In this document: one piece after another, positions 1 through 5,899 of the stretch
Numbering within the stretch: the stretch's first letter is position 1
How the letters are laid out: each line of letters begins with the position of its first letter
Notes under the pieces: generated by a model
Told to the model about the DNA's origin: nothing
The model's input: the letters and a program-made list of their open reading frames with translations, nothing else
Databases searched by the model: none
Program-made: the position numbers and the translations under genes
Assembly: GCA_002392655.1 (NCBI GenBank)
Contig: DGHK01000024.1
Coordinates: 1 to 8,007, forward strand
Reading direction: 5' to 3'
Source: Lachnospiraceae bacterium UBA3850
Lineage (GTDB): Bacteria; Bacillota; Clostridia; Lachnospirales; Lachnospiraceae
DNA length: 8,007 nt

Positions 1-77
1 GATGCTGTTGAATAATTAAAAAGCATTATAATTGTTAATGATAAAGCTAAGATTGTTTTAACTACTCTTCTTTTCAT
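1..77 (-). CDS. Start of a secreted protein gene, cut by the left edge
   Basis: Only the first 25 codons are in the window, reading MKRRVVKTILALSLTIIMLF followed by NYSTA and then the edge. This is a textbook signal-peptide start: a basic n-region (K2, R3, R4, K7), a hydrophobic core at about residues 8-20, and small residues (S, T, A) at about 23-26 where signal peptidase could cut. The start is well supported, because a GGGAGG Shine-Dalgarno lies 6 nt upstream of the ATG. The gene begins 23 bp after the stop of a truncated antitoxin and about 200 bp after the LRR surface-protein gene, on the same strand. The mature protein is outside the window, so its function is unknown. A membrane protein with an N-terminal anchor is the alternative to a cleaved secreted protein. 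Confidence 0.75.
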   Translation of the reverse strand, partial: MKRRVVKTILALSLTIIMLFNYSTA

Positions 78-83
78 CAGAGA

Positions 84-89
84 CCTCCC
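84..89 (-). promoter_or_regulatory. Ribosome binding site of the left-edge secreted protein
   Basis: The transcript-sense sequence GGGAGG sits 6 nt before the ATG at 77. This near-consensus site shows that the short reading frame at the left edge is a genuine gene start and not a chance ORF. Confidence 0.75.
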
Positions 90-100
90 AGTTATACATT

Positions 101-244
101 TTATTGCCACTTAATATTAATTTTCTTCTCAGATTTTACACAATCCATGAGATATAAGTTAATTAGAGTCTGATAAGGAACGCCGGTATTTTCTGCTTCT
201 TTTTTAAAATAAGTAATTACTATTGGAGATAGAATTTTCCATTT
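101..244 (-). pseudogene. 3' remnant of a ribbon-helix-helix (BrnA/CopG-like) antitoxin
   Basis: An open frame of 47 codons plus TAA begins directly after an in-frame TAG (245-247) and has no ATG, GTG or TTG near its beginning. It contains LSPIVITYFKKEAENTGVPY followed by QTLINLYLMDCV and a basic tail ending in KWQ. The pattern SP.V..YFK..A...G.PYQTLIN.YL.DC is what I know from small ribbon-helix-helix antitoxins (BrnA or CopG_antitoxin type), common in Lachnospiraceae. It covers the end of the beta-strand and both helices. Such proteins normally have 20-50 further N-terminal residues, and these are missing. An ATG at 242 starts a different frame (MENSIS...), so a single frameshift near 225 could be an additional lesion. 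No toxin gene is seen next to it. The stretch is about 28% GC by hand count (positions 1-240), lower than the neighbouring genes. It is probably non-functional. The family call rests on recall of the motif, not on a search. Confidence 0.65.
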
Positions 245-247
245 CTA

Positions 248-258
248 CTCACAGTGAG
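248..258. repeat. Short perfect inverted repeat CTCAC-A-GTGAG
   Basis: Two 5-bp arms surround a single central base, located 21 bp past the stop of the LRR gene and just before the antitoxin remnant. No U-run follows on the minus strand, so it is not a rho-independent terminator. The GTGAG/CTCAC element also occurs in the neighbouring 17-bp repeat (267-283), so a longer, weaker stem with a ~20-nt loop is possible. It could be part of a mobile-element end or simply chance. Confidence 0.35.
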
Positions 259-266
259 CAAACGTT

Positions 267-283
267 AACCGTCCCTTCTCACT
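267..283. repeat. 17-bp near-direct repeat, downstream copy
   Basis: The plus-strand sequence AACCGTCCCTTCTCACT matches AACCGTCCCCACTCACT at 2569-2585 in 15 of 17 positions and in the same orientation. This copy overlaps the TGA stop of the LRR surface-protein gene (279-281). In transcript sense it reads AGTGAGAAGGGACGGTT. Confidence 0.7.
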
Positions 284-2567
284 CCCAATAACCTTTCGCA
301 TTAAACCAGTACTTTATTCCATCAATCCAGAGATACTGGCTTACAGGATACCAACCGGCAGAGTCTTCGTACCACCAACCTGTTGAATCCAATTTCCAGG
401 TACCGCCATAATATGCTTCAACCCATGCGCCATCTGCTCCGAGCCAGTAGCCATCACGGTACTCACTGTAATCCATATAACCATCGGCACAGAAGTAATA
501 CCACTTTCCATCTATCTTCTGCCACTGATCGTGCGGATACCAGCCTGAAGAATCTTCAAACCACCAGCCTGTGCTGTTACTTTTCCATTTTCCCTTTGCT
601 GTATAGCTTGTTCCACCATTAGCATCATACCACTGACCGTTTATCCATTCATTTGATGGAGCAGGTGCTTTCCCTGATGGTGTGCCGTTGCTGCCTTTTG
701 AAGTGTCTGAGTTACCTGAAGATGGTGGAAAGTTCGAACCACCAGTTTCTATATTGACGCTTGGAGGTGCAGCCGTAATCATGCTTGAACTCCCTGAAGG
801 AGCAGGCAATGTATACTTTACACCGGTATTTCCGGTGGCAAAAGGAATTGGTTTTGGCGGTTCTTCATCAGTTCCATTTGCATCAACCATAGCAGAATAG
901 TTTGCTGCTTCATCCAGATGGTATATTCTATAAGCGCCTGCTTCGAGCTCTCCCATCGTTATCCTTCCGTGAGGATAGCAATTCTTTGCCCCTTCCGGAA
1001 CATCAACTACACCGAACTGGACTGCCCATGTGAAGGCTCCCCATGCATAATAATCAATCGAATAATAATCATTGAACCAATCTGTTCTTCCATAATCAAA
1101 GGAAGTGCCAAGCTCCTCCACTAATGCCAGCCTGTGAGCCATAAGAGCAAAATCCTCTCTGTTAATCAGTTCATCCGGACAAAACTCGTCCGAGCAGATA
1201 CTTGGATAACCAAAGCATATATTATTAGTCTCTGCCCATATGACCGCCTGTTCATATGGAGTACCTGCAACATCTGTAAATCTGGAAGGGCCTTCTACTA
1301 CAGGACTTCCTGCACTCTCCCAAAGCATTTGAACAGCCTGACCCCTGGTAGCAAAAACCTCTGAATCGGAATGTCCATCATTTGTATCTATAAAGCATTC
1401 AGAATAAACCTTTGGATTACCACCTTCAGCTATAATTGGCTTTCCATTATCTACACAAAGACAGTGAGTAAGGTCCTCAAAATACTCTTCGCTTCCGCCA
1501 AATTCGATATTGTAGGAATGTACTTCTCCAAGATGTGATTCATCTGCATAATATCCCTCATAATATGTCTTAAGCAGATATGGATTATTGCTTATATCTA
1601 CTGAAGGAACATCCCTGAGACCAAATGCGTATAGATTGTAAAGCTGATAATTCTTTGAAATATCAAGAGACGGAAGCCTATAATCGCACTCAAGTCTGAG
1701 GTCAGCAAGCCTTGGATTTTTAGTAACATTTAAATATTTAAGATTCTCATTATAACCACATATAAGAAGCTGTAAATGTGGATTATTACTCATGTCAAGT
1801 CTCGTTACATTATTTTGAGCACAATTATAAAATTCAAGTCCATAAAGGCCACTTATATCAACATCTCCAAGCTTCACATTTTCCCATATATCAAGTCTCT
1901 TAAGCAGCTTGTTGTTCGACAGTTTAAGTGAAGTAAGCTTATTCTTAAATGCGTCCAGCTCACAAAGCAGTGGATTATTAGATAAATCCAGTGATTTGAG
2001 GCCACACTCGCTGCAGAAAAGATTCTCGAGCTTCTTATTATGACTGATATCAAGACTTGTAAGATTCGGATTAGCATTACATTCCAGATATGCAAGCTCA
2101 GGATTGTTTTCAACATGAAGTTCAGATAGATTGCAATTATAGCAATATACCCACTGCAGCTTATCAAGCCCTGTAAAATCCAGCTTTGTAAAACTGTTAT
2201 GAGAACACCATATTCCGACCAGCTCTTTGTTTTTCGAAAGATCCCAGCTGGAAATGTTATTTTTCAGACACCACAGTCCCTGTATTTCTGTAAAATATTC
2301 TATTCCCTTTACTGATTTTATTCCGCGTCTTTCACAATGAAGATTCGTGACAATATCTCTTTCAGCCTTAGAAAGGACCTCATCTCCATTAGTATCATAG
2401 ACCCTCACCGCATCTCGAAAATTCTCATCAGGAAAATTGGTCGGATTAATTGCAACATCTCCTGCTCCGGCAGCTTTAACCTCCGGAATCAACCCGATAT
2501 TCGAGATAATCATACCAACGGTGATTATCCCGGCAAATAGTTTTGATAATTTTGAATAGTGTCTCAT
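279..2567 (-). CDS. Secreted LRR surface protein with SLH and wall-binding repeats
   Basis: This 762-residue protein is predicted to be exported and held on the cell wall, where its leucine-rich repeats probably bind a protein or glycan ligand. It has a signal peptide (about 1-33, likely cut near VKAAGA). An EF-hand-like loop at 58-69 has D58, N60, D62, S66 and E69 in the calcium-binding spacing. About 12 LRRs of 21-22 residues (about 85-340) follow the pattern SLDISNNP.L..L.C..N.L. SLH-type segments at about 390-550 include the hallmark TRGQAVQMLWESAGSP. A Pro/Ser/Gly-rich linker spans about 565-640, and two Trp/Tyr-rich cell-wall-binding modules span about 659-697 and 722-760. No LPXTG motif is present, so anchoring should be non-covalent. 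The start is ATG with GGGG 7 nt upstream, only 17 bp behind the AI-2E gene. The LRR part is AT-richer (two sampled lines at 30% GC) than the wall-binding part (45-52%). The ligand and physiological role cannot be read from the sequence. Confidence 0.9.
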   Translation of the reverse strand: MRHYSKLSKLFAGIITVGMIISNIGLIPEVKAAGAGDVAINPTNFPDENFRDAVRVYDTNGDEVLSKAERDIVTNLHCERRGIKSVKGIEYFTEIQGLWCLKNNISSWDLSKNKELVGIWCSHNSFTKLDFTGLDKLQWVYCYNCNLSELHVENNPELAYLECNANPNLTSLDISHNKKLENLFCSECGLKSLDLSNNPLLCELDAFKNKLTSLKLSNNKLLKRLDIWENVKLGDVDISGLYGLEFYNCAQNNVTRLDMSNNPHLQLLICGYNENLKYLNVTKNPRLADLRLECDYRLPSLDISKNYQLYNLYAFGLRDVPSVDISNNPYLLKTYYEGYYADESHLGEVHSYNIEFGGSEEYFEDLTHCLCVDNGKPIIAEGGNPKVYSECFIDTNDGHSDSEVFATRGQAVQMLWESAGSPVVEGPSRFTDVAGTPYEQAVIWAETNNICFGYPSICSDEFCPDELINREDFALMAHRLALVEELGTSFDYGRTDWFNDYYSIDYYAWGAFTWAVQFGVVDVPEGAKNCYPHGRITMGELEAGAYRIYHLDEAANYSAMVDANGTDEEPPKPIPFATGNTGVKYTLPAPSGSSSMITAAPPSVNIETGGSNFPPSSGNSDTSKGSNGTPSGKAPAPSNEWINGQWYDANGGTSYTAKGKWKSNSTGWWFEDSSGWYPHDQWQKIDGKWYYFCADGYMDYSEYRDGYWLGADGAWVEAYYGGTWKLDSTGWWYEDSAGWYPVSQYLWIDGIKYWFNAKGYWE
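288..593 (-). repeat. Two tryptophan-rich cell-wall-binding modules in the LRR protein
   Basis: Residues 659-697 (GKWKSNSTGWWFEDSSGWYP, then ..QWQKIDGKWYYF..DGYM) and 722-760 (GTWKLDSTGWWYEDSAGWYP, then ..YLWIDGIKYWF..KGYW) are two copies of one module. They are separated by an EYRDGYWLGADGAWV segment. This is the choline-binding/cell-wall-binding repeat type found on many Clostridia surface proteins. The second copy ends the protein two residues before the stop. Confidence 0.85.
918..1397 (-). other. S-layer homology (SLH) domain region of the LRR protein
   Basis: Residues about 391-550 contain one partial and two fuller SLH-like segments. TRGQAVQMLWESAGSP is followed by RFTDVAGTPYEQAVIWAE.N, then INREDFALMAHRLA. 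After that come WAVQFGVVDVPEGAKNCYPH and GRITMGELEAGAYRIY. SLH domains classically bind pyruvylated secondary wall polymers. The usual FSP/FRPN and TR motifs are divergent here (FCPDELINRED; CYPHGRITMGE), so binding capacity is inferred. Confidence 0.7.
1548..2315 (-). repeat. Leucine-rich repeat array of the surface protein
   Basis: About 12 consecutive units of 21-22 residues span residues 85-340. Clear unit starts are SWDLSKN, KLDFTGL, ELHVENN, SLDISHN, SLDLSNN, SLKLSNN, DVDISGL, RLDMSNN, YLNVTKN, SLDISKN and SVDISNN. The last units are degenerate. Cysteine recurs at the end of the predicted strand in many units (C100, C121, C142, C163, C185, C249, C270). Confidence 0.85.
2361..2396 (-). 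other. EF-hand-like calcium loop in the LRR protein
   Basis: Residues 58-69, DTNGDEVLSKAE, have D, N, D, S and E at positions 1, 3, 5, 9 and 12 of a canonical 12-residue EF-hand loop. Only one loop is present, just before the LRR array. This is a common arrangement at the cap of Clostridia LRR surface proteins (FPDENFR...DTNGD...LS..E). Confidence 0.6.
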
Positions 2568-2568
2568 A

Positions 2569-2585
2569 AACCGTCCCCACTCACT
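2569..2585. repeat. 17-bp near-direct repeat, upstream copy containing the LRR gene's RBS
   Basis: The plus-strand sequence AACCGTCCCCACTCACT matches the copy at 267-283 in 15 of 17 positions. In transcript sense it is AGTGAGTGGGGACGGTT. It begins at the last base of the AI-2E gene's TAA stop and ends two bases before the LRR gene's ATG. Its GGGG (2575-2578) lies 7 nt upstream of that ATG and is the likely Shine-Dalgarno site. The repeat thus fills the whole junction between the two genes. Confidence 0.7.
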
Positions 2586-3940
2586 TATTTCTTGTCCAAT
2601 ATATCTGTATTATTCTGTACCGGCTGGTTCGGCTGGATTATCTGGCTTGGTTGTGATGCCTGTGAAGCCTGCTGCTCTATAGCAGTCTGCTCCAGCTTCT
2701 TCAAGCTCTCCTGTGCCTTCTTCTCAGCCTTTTTATCCATCTTCTTTATGGTTTCAGCATCCAGCACGTCATCGGCCGTCAGATCAAATTCATCCAAAAG
2801 CTCATCCTGACTCAGCCGTTTATAAACATATGTTCTGAAAAGTGCGTAGATAACAGAAACAACAGGAATAAAGATGACCATACCTATGATTCCGAACAGG
2901 CTACCACCTACTGTAACAGAAAGCAGTACCCAGATACCCGGAAGTCCAACCTGACTTCCGACAACTCTCGGATAAATCAGATTGGATTCTATCTGAATGA
3001 GTACGATAAATGCAATTACAAACACGAGTGCTTTTCCCGGATCCTCTGTCAGAATCAGAAGAGCTCCGAACACGCATGCTATAAAAGAACCTACAATCGG
3101 AATAAGCGACATAACCGCAATAAGAACACTTATCAGAAGCGCATACGGAATTCCGAGAAGCGTTGTTGCGACACTGAATATACCGCAGATAATTATAGCT
3201 TCTGTACACTGTCCTGCTATAAAGCTTGCAAATGTCTGACTTGTAACCTTTGCGATATTTCCTACTCCATCTGCATTCTTCTTTCCGAAGAAAGCATAGG
3301 ATACCTTCTTCAGGTTCTTGCAAAGTGTCTCCTTCTGAGCAAGAAGATATATAGAAAATACAAATCCAAGAATAGTTGTTACAACAACAGAAACGATACT
3401 TGTAACTGCACTTATACCACCCTTCACGATTACACTCATGTAATCCTTCAGATAATCGGTGAGAGTCTGCAGGAAGTTCTGCCATTCACCGGCAAAATTG
3501 TTAATTGCTTTCATAATCTTCGGCTGATCAGCAAACTTCGTTTCTGCCCATGCCGTAAGCTTCTTAACACCGCTCGGAATACTCTGAACAAGCTGAGTAA
3601 ATGTATCAACTATCTGTGGTATAAAGATCGACATAATAAGAGTAACAACTACTATTGCAAATAAAATCGTAACCACAAGAGCAATTGTTCTTCTTATAGT
3701 GTCCCACTTAGGTGCGCCGTATTTCTCTCTATTCTTGAAAATGCGCTTTTCTATCGCATTCATCGGTACATTTAGCACGAATGCAATACCCAGTCCCAGT
3801 ATGAATGGAAAAAACACTTCAAAGAGTGTAGTTAACATTTTCCAGATAAAACTAACATTGAAGATGATTATGAAATTGATAATAAGCGCAGTGCCTATAA
3901 ATATCTTTTTCCTGACCTCTTCATCCTTCCAATACTTCAA
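2585..3940 (-). CDS. AI-2E family (PerM/TqsA-like) membrane transporter
   Basis: This 451-residue polytopic membrane protein has about 8 hydrophobic segments: roughly 12-30, 35-58, 85-108, 173-200, 243-262, 266-298, 303-318 and 336-366. A long amphipathic stretch lies between segments 3 and 4, typical of the AI-2E/PerM family (Pfam PF01594). The conserved C-terminal signature is clear: ESNLIYPRVVGSQVGLPGIW, then VLLSV.VGGSLFGIIGM. Family members have been linked to autoinducer-2 export (TqsA) or Na+/H+ exchange, so the substrate cannot be assigned. The start codon is TTG (3938-3940): an in-frame TAG lies two codons upstream, the next ATG is about 35 codons in, and GGTGAGG sits 8 nt before the TTG. 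A cytoplasmic tail of about 80 residues is charged (AEKKAQESLKKLEQ) and then becomes a Q-every-third-residue stretch. It follows the parE-like gene by 23 bp. Confidence 0.9.
   Translation of the reverse strand: MKYWKDEEVRKKIFIGTALIINFIIIFNVSFIWKMLTTLFEVFFPFILGLGIAFVLNVPMNAIEKRIFKNREKYGAPKWDTIRRTIALVVTILFAIVVVTLIMSIFIPQIVDTFTQLVQSIPSGVKKLTAWAETKFADQPKIMKAINNFAGEWQNFLQTLTDYLKDYMSVIVKGGISAVTSIVSVVVTTILGFVFSIYLLAQKETLCKNLKKVSYAFFGKKNADGVGNIAKVTSQTFASFIAGQCTEAIIICGIFSVATTLLGIPYALLISVLIAVMSLIPIVGSFIACVFGALLILTEDPGKALVFVIAFIVLIQIESNLIYPRVVGSQVGLPGIWVLLSVTVGGSLFGIIGMVIFIPVVSVIYALFRTYVYKRLSQDELLDEFDLTADDVLDAETIKKMDKKAEKKAQESLKKLEQTAIEQQASQASQPSQIIQPNQPVQNNTDILDKK
2615..2671 (-). repeat. Period-3 glutamine (Qxx) tract in the AI-2E protein tail
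   Basis: Residues 424-442, QASQASQPSQIIQPNQPVQ, have glutamine at exactly every third position (424, 427, 430, 433, 436, 439, 442). At DNA level this is a degenerate 9-bp period (CAG CCG AAC / CAG CCG GTA). Confidence 0.7.
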
Positions 3941-3948
3941 ATCCTATA

Positions 3949-3955
3949 CCTCACC
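3949..3955 (-). promoter_or_regulatory. Ribosome binding site that decides the TTG start of the AI-2E gene
   Basis: GGTGAGG in transcript sense lies 8 nt upstream of TTG at 3940. A nearer AGGA is only 2 nt from the TTG and is too close to serve. Together with the in-frame TAG at 3944-3946, this supports TTG as the true start. Confidence 0.7.
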
Positions 3956-3963
3956 AATAAAAC

Positions 3964-5883
3964 TTATGAATCTATATTAGCATCTTTTGAGTTTTCTTCA
4001 ATATATTTTCTTCGAGGTGCGACCTCTGTACCCATGAGTGTACTTGTTATTGAGGATGCTTCGGCACGGCTCGAGATCATTACCTGCTTCAGAACACGAT
4101 GCTCCGGATCCATTGTAGTTTCAAAGAGCTGGCTTGCATCCATCTCACCAAGACCCTTGTAACGCTGGATAAGGAACTTACCCTTATGCTCTTTTCTGTA
4201 CTTCTCGAGTTCGTCATCTGAATACAGATACTTAACCTTCTTGCCCTCTCCGACTCTGTAAAGCGGAGGAATTGCTATATAGATATGTCCTTCTGTGATC
4301 AGCTCAGGATAAAATCTATAGAAAAATGTAAGAAGCAGCGTTGCGATGTGTGCACCATCGACGTCCGCATCGGTCATGATTATTATCTTGTCATAATTAA
4401 GCTTCTCTATATCAAAGTCATTTCCGAAGCCCTGTGAGAAGCCGCAGCCGAAGGCATTGATCATAGCCTTTATCTCTGCATTCTCTAGAACCTTTGTTAC
4501 CGGAACCTTCTCTACGTTAAGAATCTTTCCACGAAGAGGAAGGATAGCCTGATATTTTCTGTTACGTGCAGACTTTGCAGAGCCACCGGCGGAATCACCC
4601 TCGACGATGAATATCTCACATTTGTCTGCCTCACTGCTCTCCTGACGGACAAGCTTTCCGTTTCCTTCGAAGGAGAATTTATTCAGATTGATCTTGGTCT
4701 TATTCTTAGCCTTTTCCTTCGCAGTCTCAACTGCTCTGTCTACGATATCCTTAAGCACCTCATAGTTACGGTCAAAGTAAACAGTGAGCTGCTCACGCAT
4801 GATGGCGTCCACGGCCTGAGTAACGTCGTTGTTGGAAAGCCTTGTCTTGGTCTGTCCCTCAAACTGCGGATCAGGATGCTTTACTGAAACGATTGCCTGA
4901 ACTCCCTGTCTGATATCCGCTCCGGAAAGGTTTGAATCCTTCTCCTTCAGAACGCCCAGCTCGTTACGTGCATAATTGTTGATGATCTTCGCAAATGCAG
5001 TCTTATAGCCTGTAACGTGCGTACCACCCTCAGGGTTCGTTATATTGTTTGTGAAACCGATTACATTTTCATCTCCATCCTCTGTGCAGACAAAAACTAT
5101 ATCAGCCTCGATACCATTCTTCTCACCCTTAAGCGCAACGACAGGAGAAGTCTTCGTGAGATCCTTTGATATATCCTCAACAAAGGCACTGAGTCCGCCC
5201 GGCTCATGGAACACTTCAGGTGCGTAGCCATCTCTCTTATTTTCAAATGTAATCGTAAGCTCCGGATTCAGATAAGAGGTCTCCTTGATTCTCTGACGTA
5301 TAGCACTTGACTTAAACTTAACCGTCTCGAAGATAGTGTCATCCGGATAAAGCGTAACTCTTGTTCCCGTCTTCCTTGCAGGAACAGCCGGCTCACTCGG
5401 AAGAAGTCCGTCTATCAGCTTGGTCTTTGGCTTACCGTACTCGTAGGTATCGTGATATACATTTCCATCACGATATACATCTACGATGAGCTTCTTTGAA
5501 AGCGCGTTAACAACCGCAGAACCAACACCGTGAAGACCACCGCTTATTTTATAAACAGAGTCGTTGAACTTTCCACCTGAGTGAAGCACCGTAAATACAA
5601 CTCGCTCCGCGCTCTTCTTTTCGGTCGGGTGCAGATCCACCGGGATGCCTCGTCCATCATCCTCGATGGTTGCAGACCCGTCCTCATTAAGAGAAACATA
5701 TATATTTTTGCAATAACCGGCCAGATGCTCATCCACTGCATTATCGATTATCTCCTGCACCAGATGATTCAGTCCGGTTCTGCCCGTACTACCTATATAC
5801 ATACCGGGTCTCAGCCTTACCGGCTCAAGTCCCTTCAAAACCTTTATCGATTCACTATCGTATGTATCAACTTTCTTTGCCAT
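3964..5883 (-). CDS. parE: DNA topoisomerase IV subunit B (ParE/GyrB-type ATPase)
   Basis: This 639-residue subunit binds and hydrolyses ATP to drive strand passage in a type IIA topoisomerase, acting with the A subunit encoded immediately upstream. GHKL ATPase motifs are intact: E44 and N48 in QEIIDNAVDE, DDGRGIP (75-81), GGKF (103-106) and the lid GGLHGVGSAVVNA (115-127). The transducer has the QTK loop (344-346, K346). The Toprim domain has EGDSAGG (428-434) and DADVDG (505-510), supplying the metal-binding acidic residues. The tail QRYKGLGEMD (573-582) and PRRKYIEE is conserved. The length fits ParE or short GyrB without the proteobacterial insert. ParE and GyrB cannot be separated by these motifs. 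I choose ParE because the partner lacks a GyrA box and the context is not dnaA-recF. The start is ATG with GGTGGAG 6 nt upstream, and the gap to the A subunit is 16 bp. Confidence 0.9.
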   Translation of the reverse strand: MAKKVDTYDSESIKVLKGLEPVRLRPGMYIGSTGRTGLNHLVQEIIDNAVDEHLAGYCKNIYVSLNEDGSATIEDDGRGIPVDLHPTEKKSAERVVFTVLHSGGKFNDSVYKISGGLHGVGSAVVNALSKKLIVDVYRDGNVYHDTYEYGKPKTKLIDGLLPSEPAVPARKTGTRVTLYPDDTIFETVKFKSSAIRQRIKETSYLNPELTITFENKRDGYAPEVFHEPGGLSAFVEDISKDLTKTSPVVALKGEKNGIEADIVFVCTEDGDENVIGFTNNITNPEGGTHVTGYKTAFAKIINNYARNELGVLKEKDSNLSGADIRQGVQAIVSVKHPDPQFEGQTKTRLSNNDVTQAVDAIMREQLTVYFDRNYEVLKDIVDRAVETAKEKAKNKTKINLNKFSFEGNGKLVRQESSEADKCEIFIVEGDSAGGSAKSARNRKYQAILPLRGKILNVEKVPVTKVLENAEIKAMINAFGCGFSQGFGNDFDIEKLNYDKIIIMTDADVDGAHIATLLLTFFYRFYPELITEGHIYIAIPPLYRVGEGKKVKYLYSDDELEKYRKEHKGKFLIQRYKGLGEMDASQLFETTMDPEHRVLKQVMISSRAEASSITSTLMGTEVAPRRKYIEENSKDANIDS

Positions 5884-5889
5884 ATATCA

Positions 5890-5896
5890 CTCCACC
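5890..5896 (-). promoter_or_regulatory. Ribosome binding site of the parE-like gene
   Basis: GGTGGAG in transcript sense lies 6 nt before the ATG at 5883, within the 16-bp gap behind the parC-like stop codon. The tight spacing indicates cotranscription and probably coupled translation of the two subunits. Confidence 0.8.
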
Positions 5897-5899
5897 GAT

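Noticed and set aside
114..143. Possible sigma-A promoter (TTGTGT, 18 bp, TAATAT) before the left-edge gene
   Set aside because: Only 3/6 and 4/6 matches to consensus in AT-rich DNA that also encodes the antitoxin remnant. Too weak to call.
204..242. Short ORF MENSISNSNYLF with ATG at 242
   Set aside because: Only 12 codons, and out of frame with the antitoxin homology. More likely a relic of a frameshift than a gene.
245..283. Rho-independent terminator after the LRR gene
   Set aside because: The CTCACTGTGAG stem is short and AT-rich DNA without a U-run follows.
279..2567. Internalin-like sortase-anchored protein
   Set aside because: No LPXTG motif or C-terminal membrane anchor. The C-terminus consists of wall-binding repeats.
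2901..3485. 194-codon open frame on the same strand inside the AI-2E gene
   Set aside because: It is an out-of-frame shadow of a clearly conserved membrane protein, with low-complexity Ser/Arg/Tyr/Cys composition and no RBS.
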